A program made the position numbers and the translations under genes. A DNA stretch of 64,000 nucleotides. Source: Paractinoplanes maris. GTDB taxonomy: Bacteria; Actinomycetota; Actinomycetes; Mycobacteriales; Micromonosporaceae. The notes beneath the pieces are model-generated. The model saw only the letters and a list, made by a program, of their open reading frames with translations, ran no database searches and was not told where the DNA came from. Below are positions 1 to 8,182 of the stretch, piece after piece. The stretch lies in contig NZ_JALPVL010000017.1 in NCBI RefSeq assembly GCF_023544465.1, positions 62,001 to 126,000 on the forward strand. The letters are read 5' to 3'. Every line of letters begins with the position of its first letter. The stretch's first letter is position 1.

Positions 1-2
1 TC

Positions 3-1841
3 GGCGAGCGGCGGTTCGACGTCACCGTGCACCGCTCCGGTGAACACGTGGTGCTCGAATTCGAGCCGGCACCCGGCACCCCGGACTTCGAGACGCTGTA
101 CGCGCCGGTCCGGCAGGCCCTGAACCGGCTGCAACGCGCCGGCACCGTCGTCGAGGCGTGCCGGGCCGCCGTCCGCGAGATCCGCGAGATCACCGGCTAC
201 GACCGGGTGGTGGCCTACCGGTTCGAGGGCACCGAGGGCCCCGGCGAGGTCATCGCCGAGCAGGTCAGCGCCGACTGGGAGCCGTGGCTGGGGCTGTGGT
301 TCCCGGCCACCGACATCCCGCCGCAGGCCCGCCGCCTCTACGAGCACAACTGGATCCGAGTCATCGCCGACGTCGGCGACGCCACCGCCCGCCTGCGACC
401 CGACGGCGAGGCCCTCGACCTGTCCCTGTCGGTGCTGCGCACGGTGTCGCCGTTCCACCTGGAGTACCTGCGCAACATCGGGGTCACCTCGTCGATGTCG
501 GTGTCGCTGCTCGACGACGGCCGGTTGTGGGGGCTGATCGCCTGCCACGGCCGCGACCCGCGGATCCTGAGCCCGCAGACCCGCGCCGCCTGCGAGTTCT
601 TCGGGGTGGCGCTGTCGCTGCACCTGGCCGCCCTGCGCGAGCGCGACGAGTCCGCGGCCCGGGAGCGTTCCCGTACGGTCATCGCGCGCCTGCTCGAGCG
701 GTACTCGCTGGATCTGGCGATGCCCTGGTGGAGTGACCCGGCCGGGCTGGAACAGGTGATCGGCTGCGACGCGGTGCTGGTGCGCAGCGACGGGGTGGTC
801 GTGTCCAGCTCACCCGAGGTGCCGGCGGTGCCCGCCACGGTGACCGTGCCACCGGTCGGCGACGTCTGGCACAGCGACCAGCTGGCCGGGCCGTTCCCCG
901 GGGCGCTGGTGGTGCCGTTCGGGACCGGCGGGGACTGCATCGTGTGGCTGCGCCGCGAACGCAGCGTGCCGCGGCGGTGGGCGGCCGACCCCCGCACACC
1001 GGTGGTCCTCGGACCGCACGGCGAGCGCCTGACCCCGCGCGGGTCGACGGCGGTGTTCCTGGCCTCGGTCCGCGGGCGCGCCATGCCCTGGACGACCACC
1101 GACCTGGCCATGGCGGTCGAGCTGGGCCGGGCCGTCATGAGCGTCGCCGTCACCCACGCCCGGCAGCTGGCCGAGGCCAACGTCGACCTGGACGCGTTCG
1201 CGCACGCCGCCGCCCACGACCTGAAGGAGCCGTTGCGGGGGATCGCCAACACCTCGACGTTCATCACCGAGGACGCCGCCGGGCGGCTCGACGAGGTGAC
1301 CCTGCGCCGGCTGGAGTCGATCCAGCGGCTCGCCACCCGGATGGACGCGCTGCTCAACGCCCTGCTGTCCTATGCGCGCCTCGGGCGTACGGCGCTGAAC
1401 CGGTCCCCGGTCCCGCTGGGCGACGCCGTCACCCGCGCCCTGGACGTCGCCGGGCCCCGGTTGCGCGAAGCGTCGGTCACCGTCACCCATGAACCGGGCA
1501 CGCTGGTCGCCGACCCCCTGCTGTTCGACCAGGTGCTGGTCAACCTGCTGGTCAACGCGGCGAAATACGCCCGGCCCGGCGGCGGCCAGGTGCGGGTCGG
1601 CGTCCAGGACGGTGCCCTGTACGTGCGCGACAACGGCATCGGCATGCCGGCCAACCTGCGCGAGGAGGCGTTCCAGCTGTTCCGCCGGCTGCACCCGGAC
1701 GCCGCCCGGGACGGCTCCGGGGCGGGGCTGGCCATCGTGCGGCGCATCGCCGAACGGCACGGCGGTCAGGCGTGGGCCGAGGACTCCCCCGGCGGCGGCA
1801 CCACCATCCGGGTCACGTTCGGCTCCCGCGACCTCCAGTAG
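3..1841 (+). CDS. Bacteriophytochrome-type sensor histidine kinase, 5' end cut by the window
   Basis: Red/far-red light sensor kinase. The frame is open from the first bases, and the residues before the first possible start (GTG at 27) already read as phytochrome PAS domain (GERRFDVTVHRSGEHVVLEFEP region), so the gene begins outside the window and the bilin-binding N-terminal Cys is not visible. A GAF domain follows, with the typical PATDIPPQARRLY and SMSVSLL..GRLWGLIACHG signatures. Next come a PHY-like region and a HisKA H-box (AHAAAHDLKEP, His codon 1215-1217). The HATPase domain has an N box (NLLVNAAKYA), G1 (DNGIGMP) and G2 (GSGAGLAIVRRI). It is convergent with the next gene, overlapping it by 76 bases. 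That neighbour is an Rcp1-type receiver, the usual phytochrome output partner, so the pairing is functionally suggestive although they are on opposite strands. Confidence 0.93.
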   Translation, partial: GERRFDVTVHRSGEHVVLEFEPAPGTPDFETLYAPVRQALNRLQRAGTVVEACRAAVREIREITGYDRVVAYRFEGTEGPGEVIAEQVSADWEPWLGLWFPATDIPPQARRLYEHNWIRVIADVGDATARLRPDGEALDLSLSVLRTVSPFHLEYLRNIGVTSSMSVSLLDDGRLWGLIACHGRDPRILSPQTRAACEFFGVALSLHLAALRERDESAARERSRTVIARLLERYSLDLAMPWWSDPAGLEQVIGCDAVLVRSDGVVVSSSPEVPAVPATVTVPPVGDVWHSDQLAGPFPGALVVPFGTGGDCIVWLRRERSVPRRWAADPRTPVVLGPHGERLTPRGSTAVFLASVRGRAMPWTTTDLAMAVELGRAVMSVAVTHARQLAEANVDLDAFAHAAAHDLKEPLRGIANTSTFITEDAAGRLDEVTLRRLESIQRLATRMDALLNALLSYARLGRTALNRSPVPLGDAVTRALDVAGPRLREASVTVTHEPGTLVADPLLFDQVLVNLLVNAAKYARPGGGQVRVGVQDGALYVRDNGIGMPANLREEAFQLFRRLHPDAARDGSGAGLAIVRRIAERHGGQAWAEDSPGGGTTIRVTFGSRDLQ

Positions 1842-2221
1842 TCCAGGGTCTGGGCGAGCACGCTCTGGAACAACGCGAAGTTGATCGGCTTGTAGAGGTA
1901 ACTGTCGGCGCCGGCCGCGTAGCAGGCCTCGGCCTCGGCCTGGTTCTCCGAGGACGTGAACACCACCAGCCGCAACCCGTCGAGCTCCGAGCGGGCCCGG
2001 ATCAGCCGGATCACGTCGAGGCCGCTCTCGCCGGGCATGTTGAGGTCGAGCAGCACCAGCCCCGGCCGCACCGCCCCGGCCGCGGTCAACCGGGGCAGCA
2101 CCCCGGTGCCCGAGCGCAGGAACTCCAGGCGTACGTCCGGGTGGGAGCGGCCCAGGGCGCGCGCGATGGCCTCGATGTCCTCGTCGGAGTCCTCGGCCAC
2201 CAGCACCAGGTCACTGTCCAC
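1766..2221 (-). CDS. Single-domain response regulator (Rcp1-like)
   Basis: A 151-residue stand-alone receiver domain. Visible motifs are the acidic pocket (VAEDSDEDIEA), the phosphoacceptor Asp in LLDLNMPG, the Thr/Ser of VVFTSSEN and the Lys of YLYKPIN. The alpha4-beta5 region and the long C-terminal tail match the Rcp1 type that takes phosphate from phytochrome kinases. It starts with GTG at 2221 and overlaps the end of the upstream phosphatase gene by 11 bases, so the two are probably translationally coupled. There is no output domain. By inference it relays phosphate from the adjacent bacteriophytochrome, with the coupled PP2C protein as a possible downstream partner. Confidence 0.9.
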   Translation of the reverse strand: MDSDLVLVAEDSDEDIEAIARALGRSHPDVRLEFLRSGTGVLPRLTAAGAVRPGLVLLDLNMPGESGLDVIRLIRARSELDGLRLVVFTSSENQAEAEACYAAGADSYLYKPINFALFQSVLAQTLDYWRSREPNVTRMVVPPPGESSAHA

Positions 2222-3812
2222 GACACTCCCTCACCCGGACGGCCAGGACCGCGATGTCGTCGGACGCCTCGGCGCTGCTGGTCAGCTCGTCCACCAGCAG
2301 CTGCACCGGTGCGTCGCGCAGCCGGCCCAGAGCCCGGGCCAGGCCGTCCTGCTCGAACATGCGGCCCTGCGCGTCACGGCTCTCGGTCAGCCCGTCGGTG
2401 AACATCACCAGCGTGTCCCCGGCGGCCATCCGCAACGCCGACGGGCCCAGCCGCGGCACGTCCAGGATCCCCAGCGGTACGCCGCCGCCGGTGGCCCGGT
2501 GCGCGCCGCCACCACCCCGCATGATCACCGGGGCCGGGTGCCCGGCCGAGGTCCACTCGACGGCGTACCCGTCCCCGTCGGGGCGCAGCAGCGCCACCGC
2601 CGCGGTGATGAACCGCCACGACCCGTCCAGCCGCAGCCGCGCGTTGAGCCGGGTCAGCGCCCGCGCCGGGGACAGGCCTTCCTGCAGCAGGGTGGTCAGC
2701 GTGTGCCGGGCCATCCCGGTCAGCGCGGCCGCGTCCACCCCCCGCCCGCACACGTCACCGATCACCGCGGCGACCGCGCCGTCGTCGCGCACCACCACGT
2801 CGTAGAAGTCACCGCCGACCTCCAGCACCCGGTCACCGACGGTGTAGGCGGCGGCCAGCTCCAGACCGTCGGTGCGCGGCAGCCGGGTCGGCAGCAGGTG
2901 CTGCTGCATCCGCATCACCTCGCGGCGGCGCTGCTCGTAGAGGGTGCTGTTGTCGATGGCCAGCGCGGCCCGGGCGGCCAGGTCCCGCAGGAACGTCGCC
3001 GGGGGGATCCGCTCGGCCGGCCGGTCGAACAAAAACACCAGCAGCCCGATGACCCGCCCCCGGGCCCGCAGCTCCAGGGTGTGCTCGCCCGGCTCGGCCA
3101 GCCGCCCCACCCCGGCCGGGTCGTCGAGCAGCGCGTCGAGCCGGCGCATGTCGACGTGCACGGCGCTGCGCAGCTGCGGTTTGCCGTCGGTGTGGACGAA
3201 GACCAGGCAGCCCTCGGCGATCGCCGGGACGGCCATCCGCGGCACCCGGTACATCGTCTGCTCGGTGTCCAGGACCGCGTCCATCTGCAGCGACGCCTCG
3301 GCCAGCAACGCGTCGCGGACCTGCTGCTCCTGCTCGCCGCGGATCACGCTCAGCCGGCGGACGGCCTCGCGGGTGACCTCGATGACCTGCGACAGGCAGG
3401 CGCCGACGAAGCCGGTGTCGGCGGTGCCGTCGACCGCGACCAGGATGGTGCCGGGAGCCTCACCGGGCAGGTCGAAGCGGGCGGCCACGATCCGGGTGAC
3501 GCCGTGCTCGCGCAGCCGGCCGTCGAGCTCGATCACCTGGGCCGGCCCGGCGACCTCGGCGGCCAGCTCCCGGACCAGGCTCTGCAGGTCACCGGTCAAC
3601 GGCACACCCTGCCACCGGTACGCCAGGACGCCGTCACCGTGCACGGCGTGGCGCAAACCCCACACGGCCCGCACGCCCGGCAGCTCTCCCAGCGGCGGCA
3701 GCACGAGGGCGGCCAGTTGCTCACGGGAGGTGATCGTGACGGCCGCGCTCCAGAGCCGGTGCAGTGCCGCCGCCCACCCCACCGCCCCACCCCCACGCTT
3801 GCCCGCAGGCAA
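2211..3812 (-). CDS. GAF-domain SpoIIE/RsbU-type PP2C serine/threonine phosphatase
   Basis: A protein of up to 533 residues. The N-terminal half is a sensor region ending in a GAF-like module (about residues 190-300, running into LRDLAARAALAIDNSTLYEQRRREV). The C-terminal half is a SpoIIE-type PP2C domain, with metal-site motifs VLEVGGDFYDVV, AVIGDVCGRGVDAA, LVMFTDGLTE and SDDIAVLAVRV. Such proteins dephosphorylate anti-sigma-factor antagonists in partner-switching. A TTG start at 3812 abuts the stop of the upstream LLM gene; GTG codons a little downstream are alternatives, so the N-terminus is uncertain. It is coupled to the response regulator downstream, which suggests that light or redox input feeds a sigma-factor switch. 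No anti-sigma or STAS partner is visible here. Confidence 0.88.
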   Translation of the reverse strand: MPAGKRGGGAVGWAAALHRLWSAAVTITSREQLAALVLPPLGELPGVRAVWGLRHAVHGDGVLAYRWQGVPLTGDLQSLVRELAAEVAGPAQVIELDGRLREHGVTRIVAARFDLPGEAPGTILVAVDGTADTGFVGACLSQVIEVTREAVRRLSVIRGEQEQQVRDALLAEASLQMDAVLDTEQTMYRVPRMAVPAIAEGCLVFVHTDGKPQLRSAVHVDMRRLDALLDDPAGVGRLAEPGEHTLELRARGRVIGLLVFLFDRPAERIPPATFLRDLAARAALAIDNSTLYEQRRREVMRMQQHLLPTRLPRTDGLELAAAYTVGDRVLEVGGDFYDVVVRDDGAVAAVIGDVCGRGVDAAALTGMARHTLTTLLQEGLSPARALTRLNARLRLDGSWRFITAAVALLRPDGDGYAVEWTSAGHPAPVIMRGGGGAHRATGGGVPLGILDVPRLGPSALRMAAGDTLVMFTDGLTESRDAQGRMFEQDGLARALGRLRDAPVQLLVDELTSSAEASDDIAVLAVRVRECRGQ

Positions 3813-4670
3813 CTATCTCTCGCCGGGGATGATCCTGTCAGCCAGCCAGGCGGCCACACCTTGAGGGTAGGGGGCGGGTGGGCTCAGCACGAAGTGGCGG
3901 AACCCGGCGTCCAGCGCGGCGGCGATCGCGTCCCGGGTGCGCCGCGGGTGCTCGTAGTCGACGCCGAGGTGGATCGACCGGGTGATCGCGCCCGGGTCCC
4001 GGCCGATCTCGGCGCAGTAGCGGTCGAGCAGGGCACTGCGGGCCACCACGTCGTCGTGGTCACCGCCCGGGATGTTCCAGATGTCGGCGTGCCGGGCCGC
4101 CACGCGCAGGGTCGCGGCGGAGCGCCCGCCGATGAGCACGGGCGGCACGCGTACGGGCTTGGGGTTGCCGAACGCCCCGGTGAGCCCCACGTGCTCGCCC
4201 GCGAAGTCGAACGGCTCGGTCGCGGTCCACAACCGCCGGATCACCGTGCACGCCTCGTCGAGGGCGGCCACGGCGTCCGCGGCCGGCACGAACGGCAGGC
4301 CGTGGGCGTCGTACTCGCGCCGGCCCAGCGGGTGGCCGGGGCGCGAGCCGACCCCGATGCCGAACTGCAGCCGGCCGCCGGCGATGACGTCGACCGTGGT
4401 GGCGATCTTGGCCAGCATCGCCGGGGGCCGGAACCGGTTGCTGGTGACCAGCACACCCACCTGCAGGCGGCTGGTCTGCGCGGCCAGGGCGGCCAGCAGC
4501 GTCCACCCTTCCAGGGCGGGCCCGTCGAGGTCACCGCCGATCGGCATGAGGTGGTCGAACAGCCAGGCGTGGTCGATCGCCTCGACCGTGTCGGCCTCGC
4601 GCCACACCCGGACGATGTCGTCGTAGCCGATGTTCATGGGCGCGGTCATGATCCCGAACGTGGGCTTCAC
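3813..4670 (-). CDS. LLM-class (F420-dependent type) oxidoreductase
   Basis: A 285-residue luciferase-like monooxygenase fold. Recognisable stretches are the N-terminal strand MKPTFGIMTAPMNIGYDDI, AWLFDHLMP, the Q(T)SRLQVGVLVTSNRFRPPAMLAKIATTVD segment, GRLQFGIGVGSRPGHPLGR, and PVLIGGRSAATLRVAARHADIWN. In actinobacteria this subfamily commonly uses deazaflavin F420, but the cofactor cannot be decided from sequence alone. The ATG overlaps the stop of the upstream hydrolase by four bases (ATGA at 4667-4670), so the two form an operon transcribed away from the TetR gene at 5569. Substrate unknown. Confidence 0.88.
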   Translation of the reverse strand: MKPTFGIMTAPMNIGYDDIVRVWREADTVEAIDHAWLFDHLMPIGGDLDGPALEGWTLLAALAAQTSRLQVGVLVTSNRFRPPAMLAKIATTVDVIAGGRLQFGIGVGSRPGHPLGRREYDAHGLPFVPAADAVAALDEACTVIRRLWTATEPFDFAGEHVGLTGAFGNPKPVRVPPVLIGGRSAATLRVAARHADIWNIPGGDHDDVVARSALLDRYCAEIGRDPGAITRSIHLGVDYEHPRRTRDAIAAALDAGFRHFVLSPPAPYPQGVAAWLADRIIPGER

Positions 4671-5473
4671 TTCGACACCGCGTCGACCGGGGCGCCGGTG
4701 AGGTAGGCGACGGTGGCCCGCTGGATCCGGGCGACCCGGTGCGGGTCCTCGTCGGTGGTCTCGGCGGCGCCGGGGCCGACGACGCCGCCGAGCGAGTGTT
4801 CCGCGCCGGGCAGCGTGAGCAGGGTCTTGGGGCCGGGGCTGTCGTGGAAGGCGTCGGTGAACCAGTCGGGGCCGCGGGTGGTGAGCAGGGACTGGTCGTG
4901 GTCGCCGGCGACGATCAGGGCTGGGGTGGTCATGGTGGTGAAGCCGGGGTTCATGAAGTCGAAGTGCTCGGCCGCGAACGGGCTCAGGTCGGCGCCGCCG
5001 CGGCCGGGGATCGCCAGCAGCACCCCGGCGGTGACCCGGGGGTCGGGCTTGCCGGGGCCGTTGACGCCGGCGCCGAGCAGCATGCTCGCGGTCTGCGCAC
5101 CCCAGGAGTGCCCGGCGACGGCGACCCGGGTGTGGTCGGCGCGGCTGTCGACCACCTCGGCCAGCTCGTCGAGGTGGTCGAGCGCCAGGGTGAGGTCGTC
5201 GGCCCGCCAGCGCCAGATGTCCGGGGTCCGCGGGTCGTCGGGGGCCAGGGCCAGGGTGCGCGAGTCGAGGTGGGTGGGCTGCACGACCAGGAAGCCGGTG
5301 GCGGCCCAGTGGTCGGCCAGCGGGGCGTAGCCGTCCATCGACCAGCCGAACCCGTGGGAGAACACGACGACCGGCAGGGTGCCGCCGGTGGCCGGCGCGG
5401 TGACGCGTACCTGAAGGTCCTCGCCCCGCCCGGGGGCCGGCAGAAGCACGGGCTTCACCGAGATGGTTTGCAT
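4667..5473 (-). CDS. Alpha/beta hydrolase of the dienelactone hydrolase/chlorophyllase-like type
   Basis: A 268-residue cytoplasmic hydrolase with no signal peptide. The oxyanion region VVVFSHGFGWSMDGY, the nucleophile elbow GHSWGAQT (Ser near residue 141), the acid in VAGDHDQ and the His in PGAEHSLGG form a full triad. An AAGGGGAAG ribosome site precedes the ATG at 5473. It is the first gene of a two-gene operon with the LLM oxidoreductase. It is divergent from a TetR gene, with a perfect inverted repeat between them, so it is very probably repressed by that TetR. Substrate unknown; an ester or lactone of a xenobiotic is likely for this arrangement. Confidence 0.88.
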   Translation of the reverse strand: MQTISVKPVLLPAPGRGEDLQVRVTAPATGGTLPVVVFSHGFGWSMDGYAPLADHWAATGFLVVQPTHLDSRTLALAPDDPRTPDIWRWRADDLTLALDHLDELAEVVDSRADHTRVAVAGHSWGAQTASMLLGAGVNGPGKPDPRVTAGVLLAIPGRGGADLSPFAAEHFDFMNPGFTTMTTPALIVAGDHDQSLLTTRGPDWFTDAFHDSPGPKTLLTLPGAEHSLGGVVGPGAAETTDEDPHRVARIQRATVAYLTGAPVDAVSK

Positions 5474-5490
5474 GTTCTTCCCCTTACCTT

Positions 5491-5545
5491 AAACGGAACA
5501 CTGCTCCGCTACCTGCTCGCAAAGATACGGAGCAGTGTTCCGTTT
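5491..5545. promoter_or_regulatory. Long perfect inverted repeat, probable TetR operator pair
   Basis: AAACGGAACACTGCTCCG (5491-5508) is repeated exactly in inverted orientation at 5528-5545, separated by 19 bases. Each arm is itself an imperfect palindrome (GGA-CA-TG-TCC), so the site looks like two operator copies facing each other. It lies between the hydrolase operon and the TetR gene and overlaps a TTGACA box at 5543-5548 that could drive tetR. Autoregulation and repression of the divergent operon are inferred. Confidence 0.8.
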
Positions 5546-5568
5546 GACAAGTCGTCTGGCATGATGAC

Positions 5569-6123
5569 GTGGTGGCAGGGAAACGGGCCGATGCCCGGCG
5601 CAACGAGGAGTCGCTGCTCGACGCGGCGGCCGCGGTGTTCGTCGCAGCCGGGGTGGAGGCGCCGGTCCGCGACATCGCCGCCCAGGCCGGGGTCGGCATG
5701 GGCACGATCTACCGGCACTTCCCGACCCGGTCCGACCTGATCATCGCCGTCTACCGGCACCAGGTGGAGGCCTGCGCGGCGGCCGGCCCCGCCCTGCTGG
5801 AGTCGTGCCCGGCCCCGTCCGAGGCCCTGGCCCGCTGGATCGATCTGTTCGTCGACTTCCTGGTCACCAAGCACGGCCTGGCCGCCGTCCTGCGCTCCGA
5901 CCAGGCCGGCTTCGAGACCTTGCACGCCTACTTCCTCGACCGCCTGGTGCCGGTGTGCGCGCGCCTGCTGGACGCGGCGGCCTCCGCCGGGCAGATCCGC
6001 GGGGACATCGCGGCGCTGACGCTGATGCGCGCGGTCGGGAACCTGTGCATCGGCGCCGGGGAGTCCTACGACGCCCGCACGATGGTCGACGTGCTGATCG
6101 CCGGGCTCCGCGTTCAGCCGTAG
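5569..6123 (+). CDS. TetR/AcrR-family regulator
   Basis: 184 residues. The N-terminal helix-turn-helix is clear (VRDIAAQAGVGMGTIYRHFPTRSDLI, residues about 27-52), followed by a helical ligand-binding domain. The C-terminal YDARTMVDVLIAGLR resembles the SbtR-type C-terminal helix. GTG at 5569 is followed by a second GTG at 5572, either of which could be the start. No clear Shine-Dalgarno sequence is seen, so it may be nearly leaderless from the TTGACA promoter at 5543. It probably binds the inverted repeat just upstream. It ends in a 10-base convergent overlap with the DoxX-like gene. Confidence 0.9.
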   Translation: MVAGKRADARRNEESLLDAAAAVFVAAGVEAPVRDIAAQAGVGMGTIYRHFPTRSDLIIAVYRHQVEACAAAGPALLESCPAPSEALARWIDLFVDFLVTKHGLAAVLRSDQAGFETLHAYFLDRLVPVCARLLDAAASAGQIRGDIAALTLMRAVGNLCIGAGESYDARTMVDVLIAGLRVQP

Positions 6124-6455
6124 TGACCGAGATTGACCACCAGCGCGGCCACCGCGGTGACGAAGAAGATCGCCCAGCCGAGCAGGTCACGGGACCCGGC
6201 CCGCAGGTGGGCGATCAGCGCGCCGGTGAAATACAGGACGAGCCCGGCGGCGGCCAGCACGCCCAGCAGCGGCACGGCGAACCCGGCCAGCAGCCCGAGC
6301 GTGCCCAGGGCGAGCAGGCCACCCAGCACCGGCACCCAGGACCGCGGGATCCGTTTCCGGTCGGCCTGGGCCTTCGGGTAGTCGTGACCGATCAGGTAGA
6401 TGACGGCCGCGAAGCCGTTGAAGACGGCGGCGATGACGGTGACGGCTGGGTACAT
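6114..6455 (-). CDS. DoxX-like small integral membrane protein
   Basis: 113 residues from ATG 6455, with four predicted membrane helices: MYPAVTVIAAVFNGFAAVIYLI, the SWVPVLGGLLALGTLGLLAGF region, VPLLGVLAAAGLVLYFTGALIAHLRAG, and the C-terminal LLGWAIFFVTAVAALVV. The pattern of a polar loop after YLIGHDYPKAQADRKRIP and the LYFTGALIAHLRAG motif match the DoxX-like (DUF4267/DoxX_2) group. An upstream extension is possible but reads as Ser/Pro-rich antisense sequence and was discarded. A second DoxX-like protein with the same LYF.GA.I.HLRAG motif lies at 21814. Role unknown; often near redox regulators. Confidence 0.8.
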   Translation of the reverse strand: MYPAVTVIAAVFNGFAAVIYLIGHDYPKAQADRKRIPRSWVPVLGGLLALGTLGLLAGFAVPLLGVLAAAGLVLYFTGALIAHLRAGSRDLLGWAIFFVTAVAALVVNLGHYG

Positions 6456-6480
6456 GCCCGCAGGACGAGTCGGCAACGAT

Positions 6481-7615
6481 CTATGTGACGGCGGCCAGCT
6501 GGAAACGTTCGAAACAGGCCAGGGCGGCGTCGACGGCCGGGCGGTCGACGATGTCGGCGACCGGTGTCCACTGCTGGATGAGCACCTTGCCGGCGGCCCG
6601 GTCGGTCTTGAGGTCGGCGGCGGCGACGATGCGGTCACCGGCCAGCACGGGCAGGGCGAAATAGCCGTACCGGCGTTTCGGTTTCGGGACGTACGCCTCG
6701 AAGACGTGCTTGTAGCCGAACAGCCGCTCCAGCCGCTCCCGTTGGATGATCAACGGGTCGAACGGGGACAGCAGGTGGACGACCGCCGGGTCCGGCGCGG
6801 GCGGGATGCTGTCGAGGGTGTCCGGGGTGGCCCAGTGCTCGACCCCGGCGACGTCGACCGGCACGAGCTGCCGGCGGCGGACGCGTTGCTCGATCAGCTC
6901 GCGCACGGCGGGTTTGAGTTTCGGGGCGTGGAAGCAGACCGAGGGCAGGCTGACAACACCCTGGGCGCGCAGCGCACGGTCGAGGCGGTAGGCCAGCTCC
7001 TGCCGGGCGGTGGCCGGGCGCGGCGGCTGCGGCCAGCCGAAATGCCGGTCCGTCAGCTCGTACGTCTTGAGCATGCCGGCCCGCTCGCTGACGGTCAGCA
7101 GCCCCCAGGTGACCGCGACCTCCAACGCCAGTTTGGACGGTTTCCGGCTGGCCCACAGCCAGTCCTTGTCGACCAGCACGTCGTCGGTGATGTCGCGGAT
7201 CGTCAGCGGCCCGTCGTCGCGCACCCGTTTCACGACGCGGCGCACGTCCTGCGCGGTGGCGCCGCGATGCCACGACAGCCACGGCCCGGTCCGCAGCCGG
7301 CGCATGGCGGGCAGGAAGAACCGGAAATCCGCGGCGGGCGCATAGGACAAAGCGTGGGTCCACACCTCGAAGACACTCTTGTCGGTGCTCTGCGCCTGCC
7401 GCAGGTCATCACGCCGGTAGCCGGGGATGCGGGGTGAACAGGATGTGGTGATGCGCGCGCTCGATCACGTGGATCGTGTCGATCTGCACGTAGCCGAGAT
7501 GCTCCACGGCCGCCGCCACCGCCCGCGCCCCCGACCCGAACGGCTCGGCCTCGGTCAGGCGTTGCGCCCGCAACCAGACCCGGCGGGCATCCTCGGTCGG
7601 CAGGCGCGTGATCAC
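6481..7615 (-). pseudogene. Frameshifted YcaQ/AlkX-type DNA glycosylase (HTH_42 family)
   Basis: Two adjacent minus-strand frames together make one winged-helix glycosylase of about 377 residues. The N-terminal part (GTG 7615 down to about 7431) reads ARRVWLRAQRLT ... LGYVQIDTIHVIERAHHHIL, including the QID motif used by YcaQ/AlkX for crosslink unhooking. The C-terminal part begins ...RIPGYRRDDLRQAQSTDKSVFEVWTHALSY and continues to 6481 with the family's FDPLIIQRERLERLFGYK signature. The break is a single extra base in the GGGG run at 7431-7434: removing one G joins the frames exactly. Either a sequencing error or a true inactivation. It is divergent from the 7636 gene with only 20 bases between. 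Confidence 0.85.
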
Positions 7616-7635
7616 GATCCTTAAGATAGGCCGCT

Positions 7636-8163
7636 GTGGACCAGCCCGCGCCCCCGCGCTCCCGACGCCGCGCCGTGATCATCGTCCTGGCCGTCCTCGT
7701 CGTGGCCATAGCCGCCCTGCTCGTCTACACCCTGGGCGTCTTCGACGACAAAGGCCGCTTCCGCAGCGAGCCCCCGGCGTGCGCGACACTCGAGCCCAGC
7801 CTGCCCGCGCTGGCCGCCACCTACGTCCCGAAGCAGGACGGCAAGAACAACTGCGGCCTGTGGCTGCCCGAGACCGACCCGGCCTACGTCAAGGCCCCGA
7901 AGATCACCGTCGCCTACGCCGTCCTGACCCCGGGCCGCGGTGACGCGCCGGCCGCCGCCAGTAAGAAGCTGCAGGAGTTCGCACCGCTGGGGTTCACCGC
8001 GTTGCCCGGGGTGGGCGAGGAAGCGTACGTCTGGAACACCAACCTGTACTTCCGGGTCAGCAACCTGCTGGTCGGCATCACCGTCTACCCGAACCCGGCC
8101 AGCTCCCAGAGCGCCGTGCACGCCTTCGCCAAAGACCTGGCCGGCCGCCTCACCACGTCCTGA
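7636..8163 (+). CDS. Membrane-anchored protein of unknown function
   Basis: 175 residues. After a short basic N-terminus (PPRSRRRA), one hydrophobic helix (VIIVLAVLVVAIAALLVYTL, residues about 14-33) should anchor the protein with its C-terminal domain outside. The domain has two cysteines (ACATLEP and NNCGLWLPE) that could form a disulfide, and otherwise resembles small actinobacterial exported proteins without a named family. GTG start at 7636. It begins 20 bases from the divergent ycaQ-like gene, so promoters must overlap. I do not recognise a function. Confidence 0.72.
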   Translation: MDQPAPPRSRRRAVIIVLAVLVVAIAALLVYTLGVFDDKGRFRSEPPACATLEPSLPALAATYVPKQDGKNNCGLWLPETDPAYVKAPKITVAYAVLTPGRGDAPAAASKKLQEFAPLGFTALPGVGEEAYVWNTNLYFRVSNLLVGITVYPNPASSQSAVHAFAKDLAGRLTTS

Positions 8164-8182
8164 ACGACCGCGCCTTGCCCGC

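Noticed and set aside
1956..4706. A 916-codon plus-strand open frame antisense to the response regulator, phosphatase and LLM genes
   Set aside because: It is a high-GC shadow: Arg/Gly/Pro/His-rich with no family motif, while the minus-strand genes have complete motifs.
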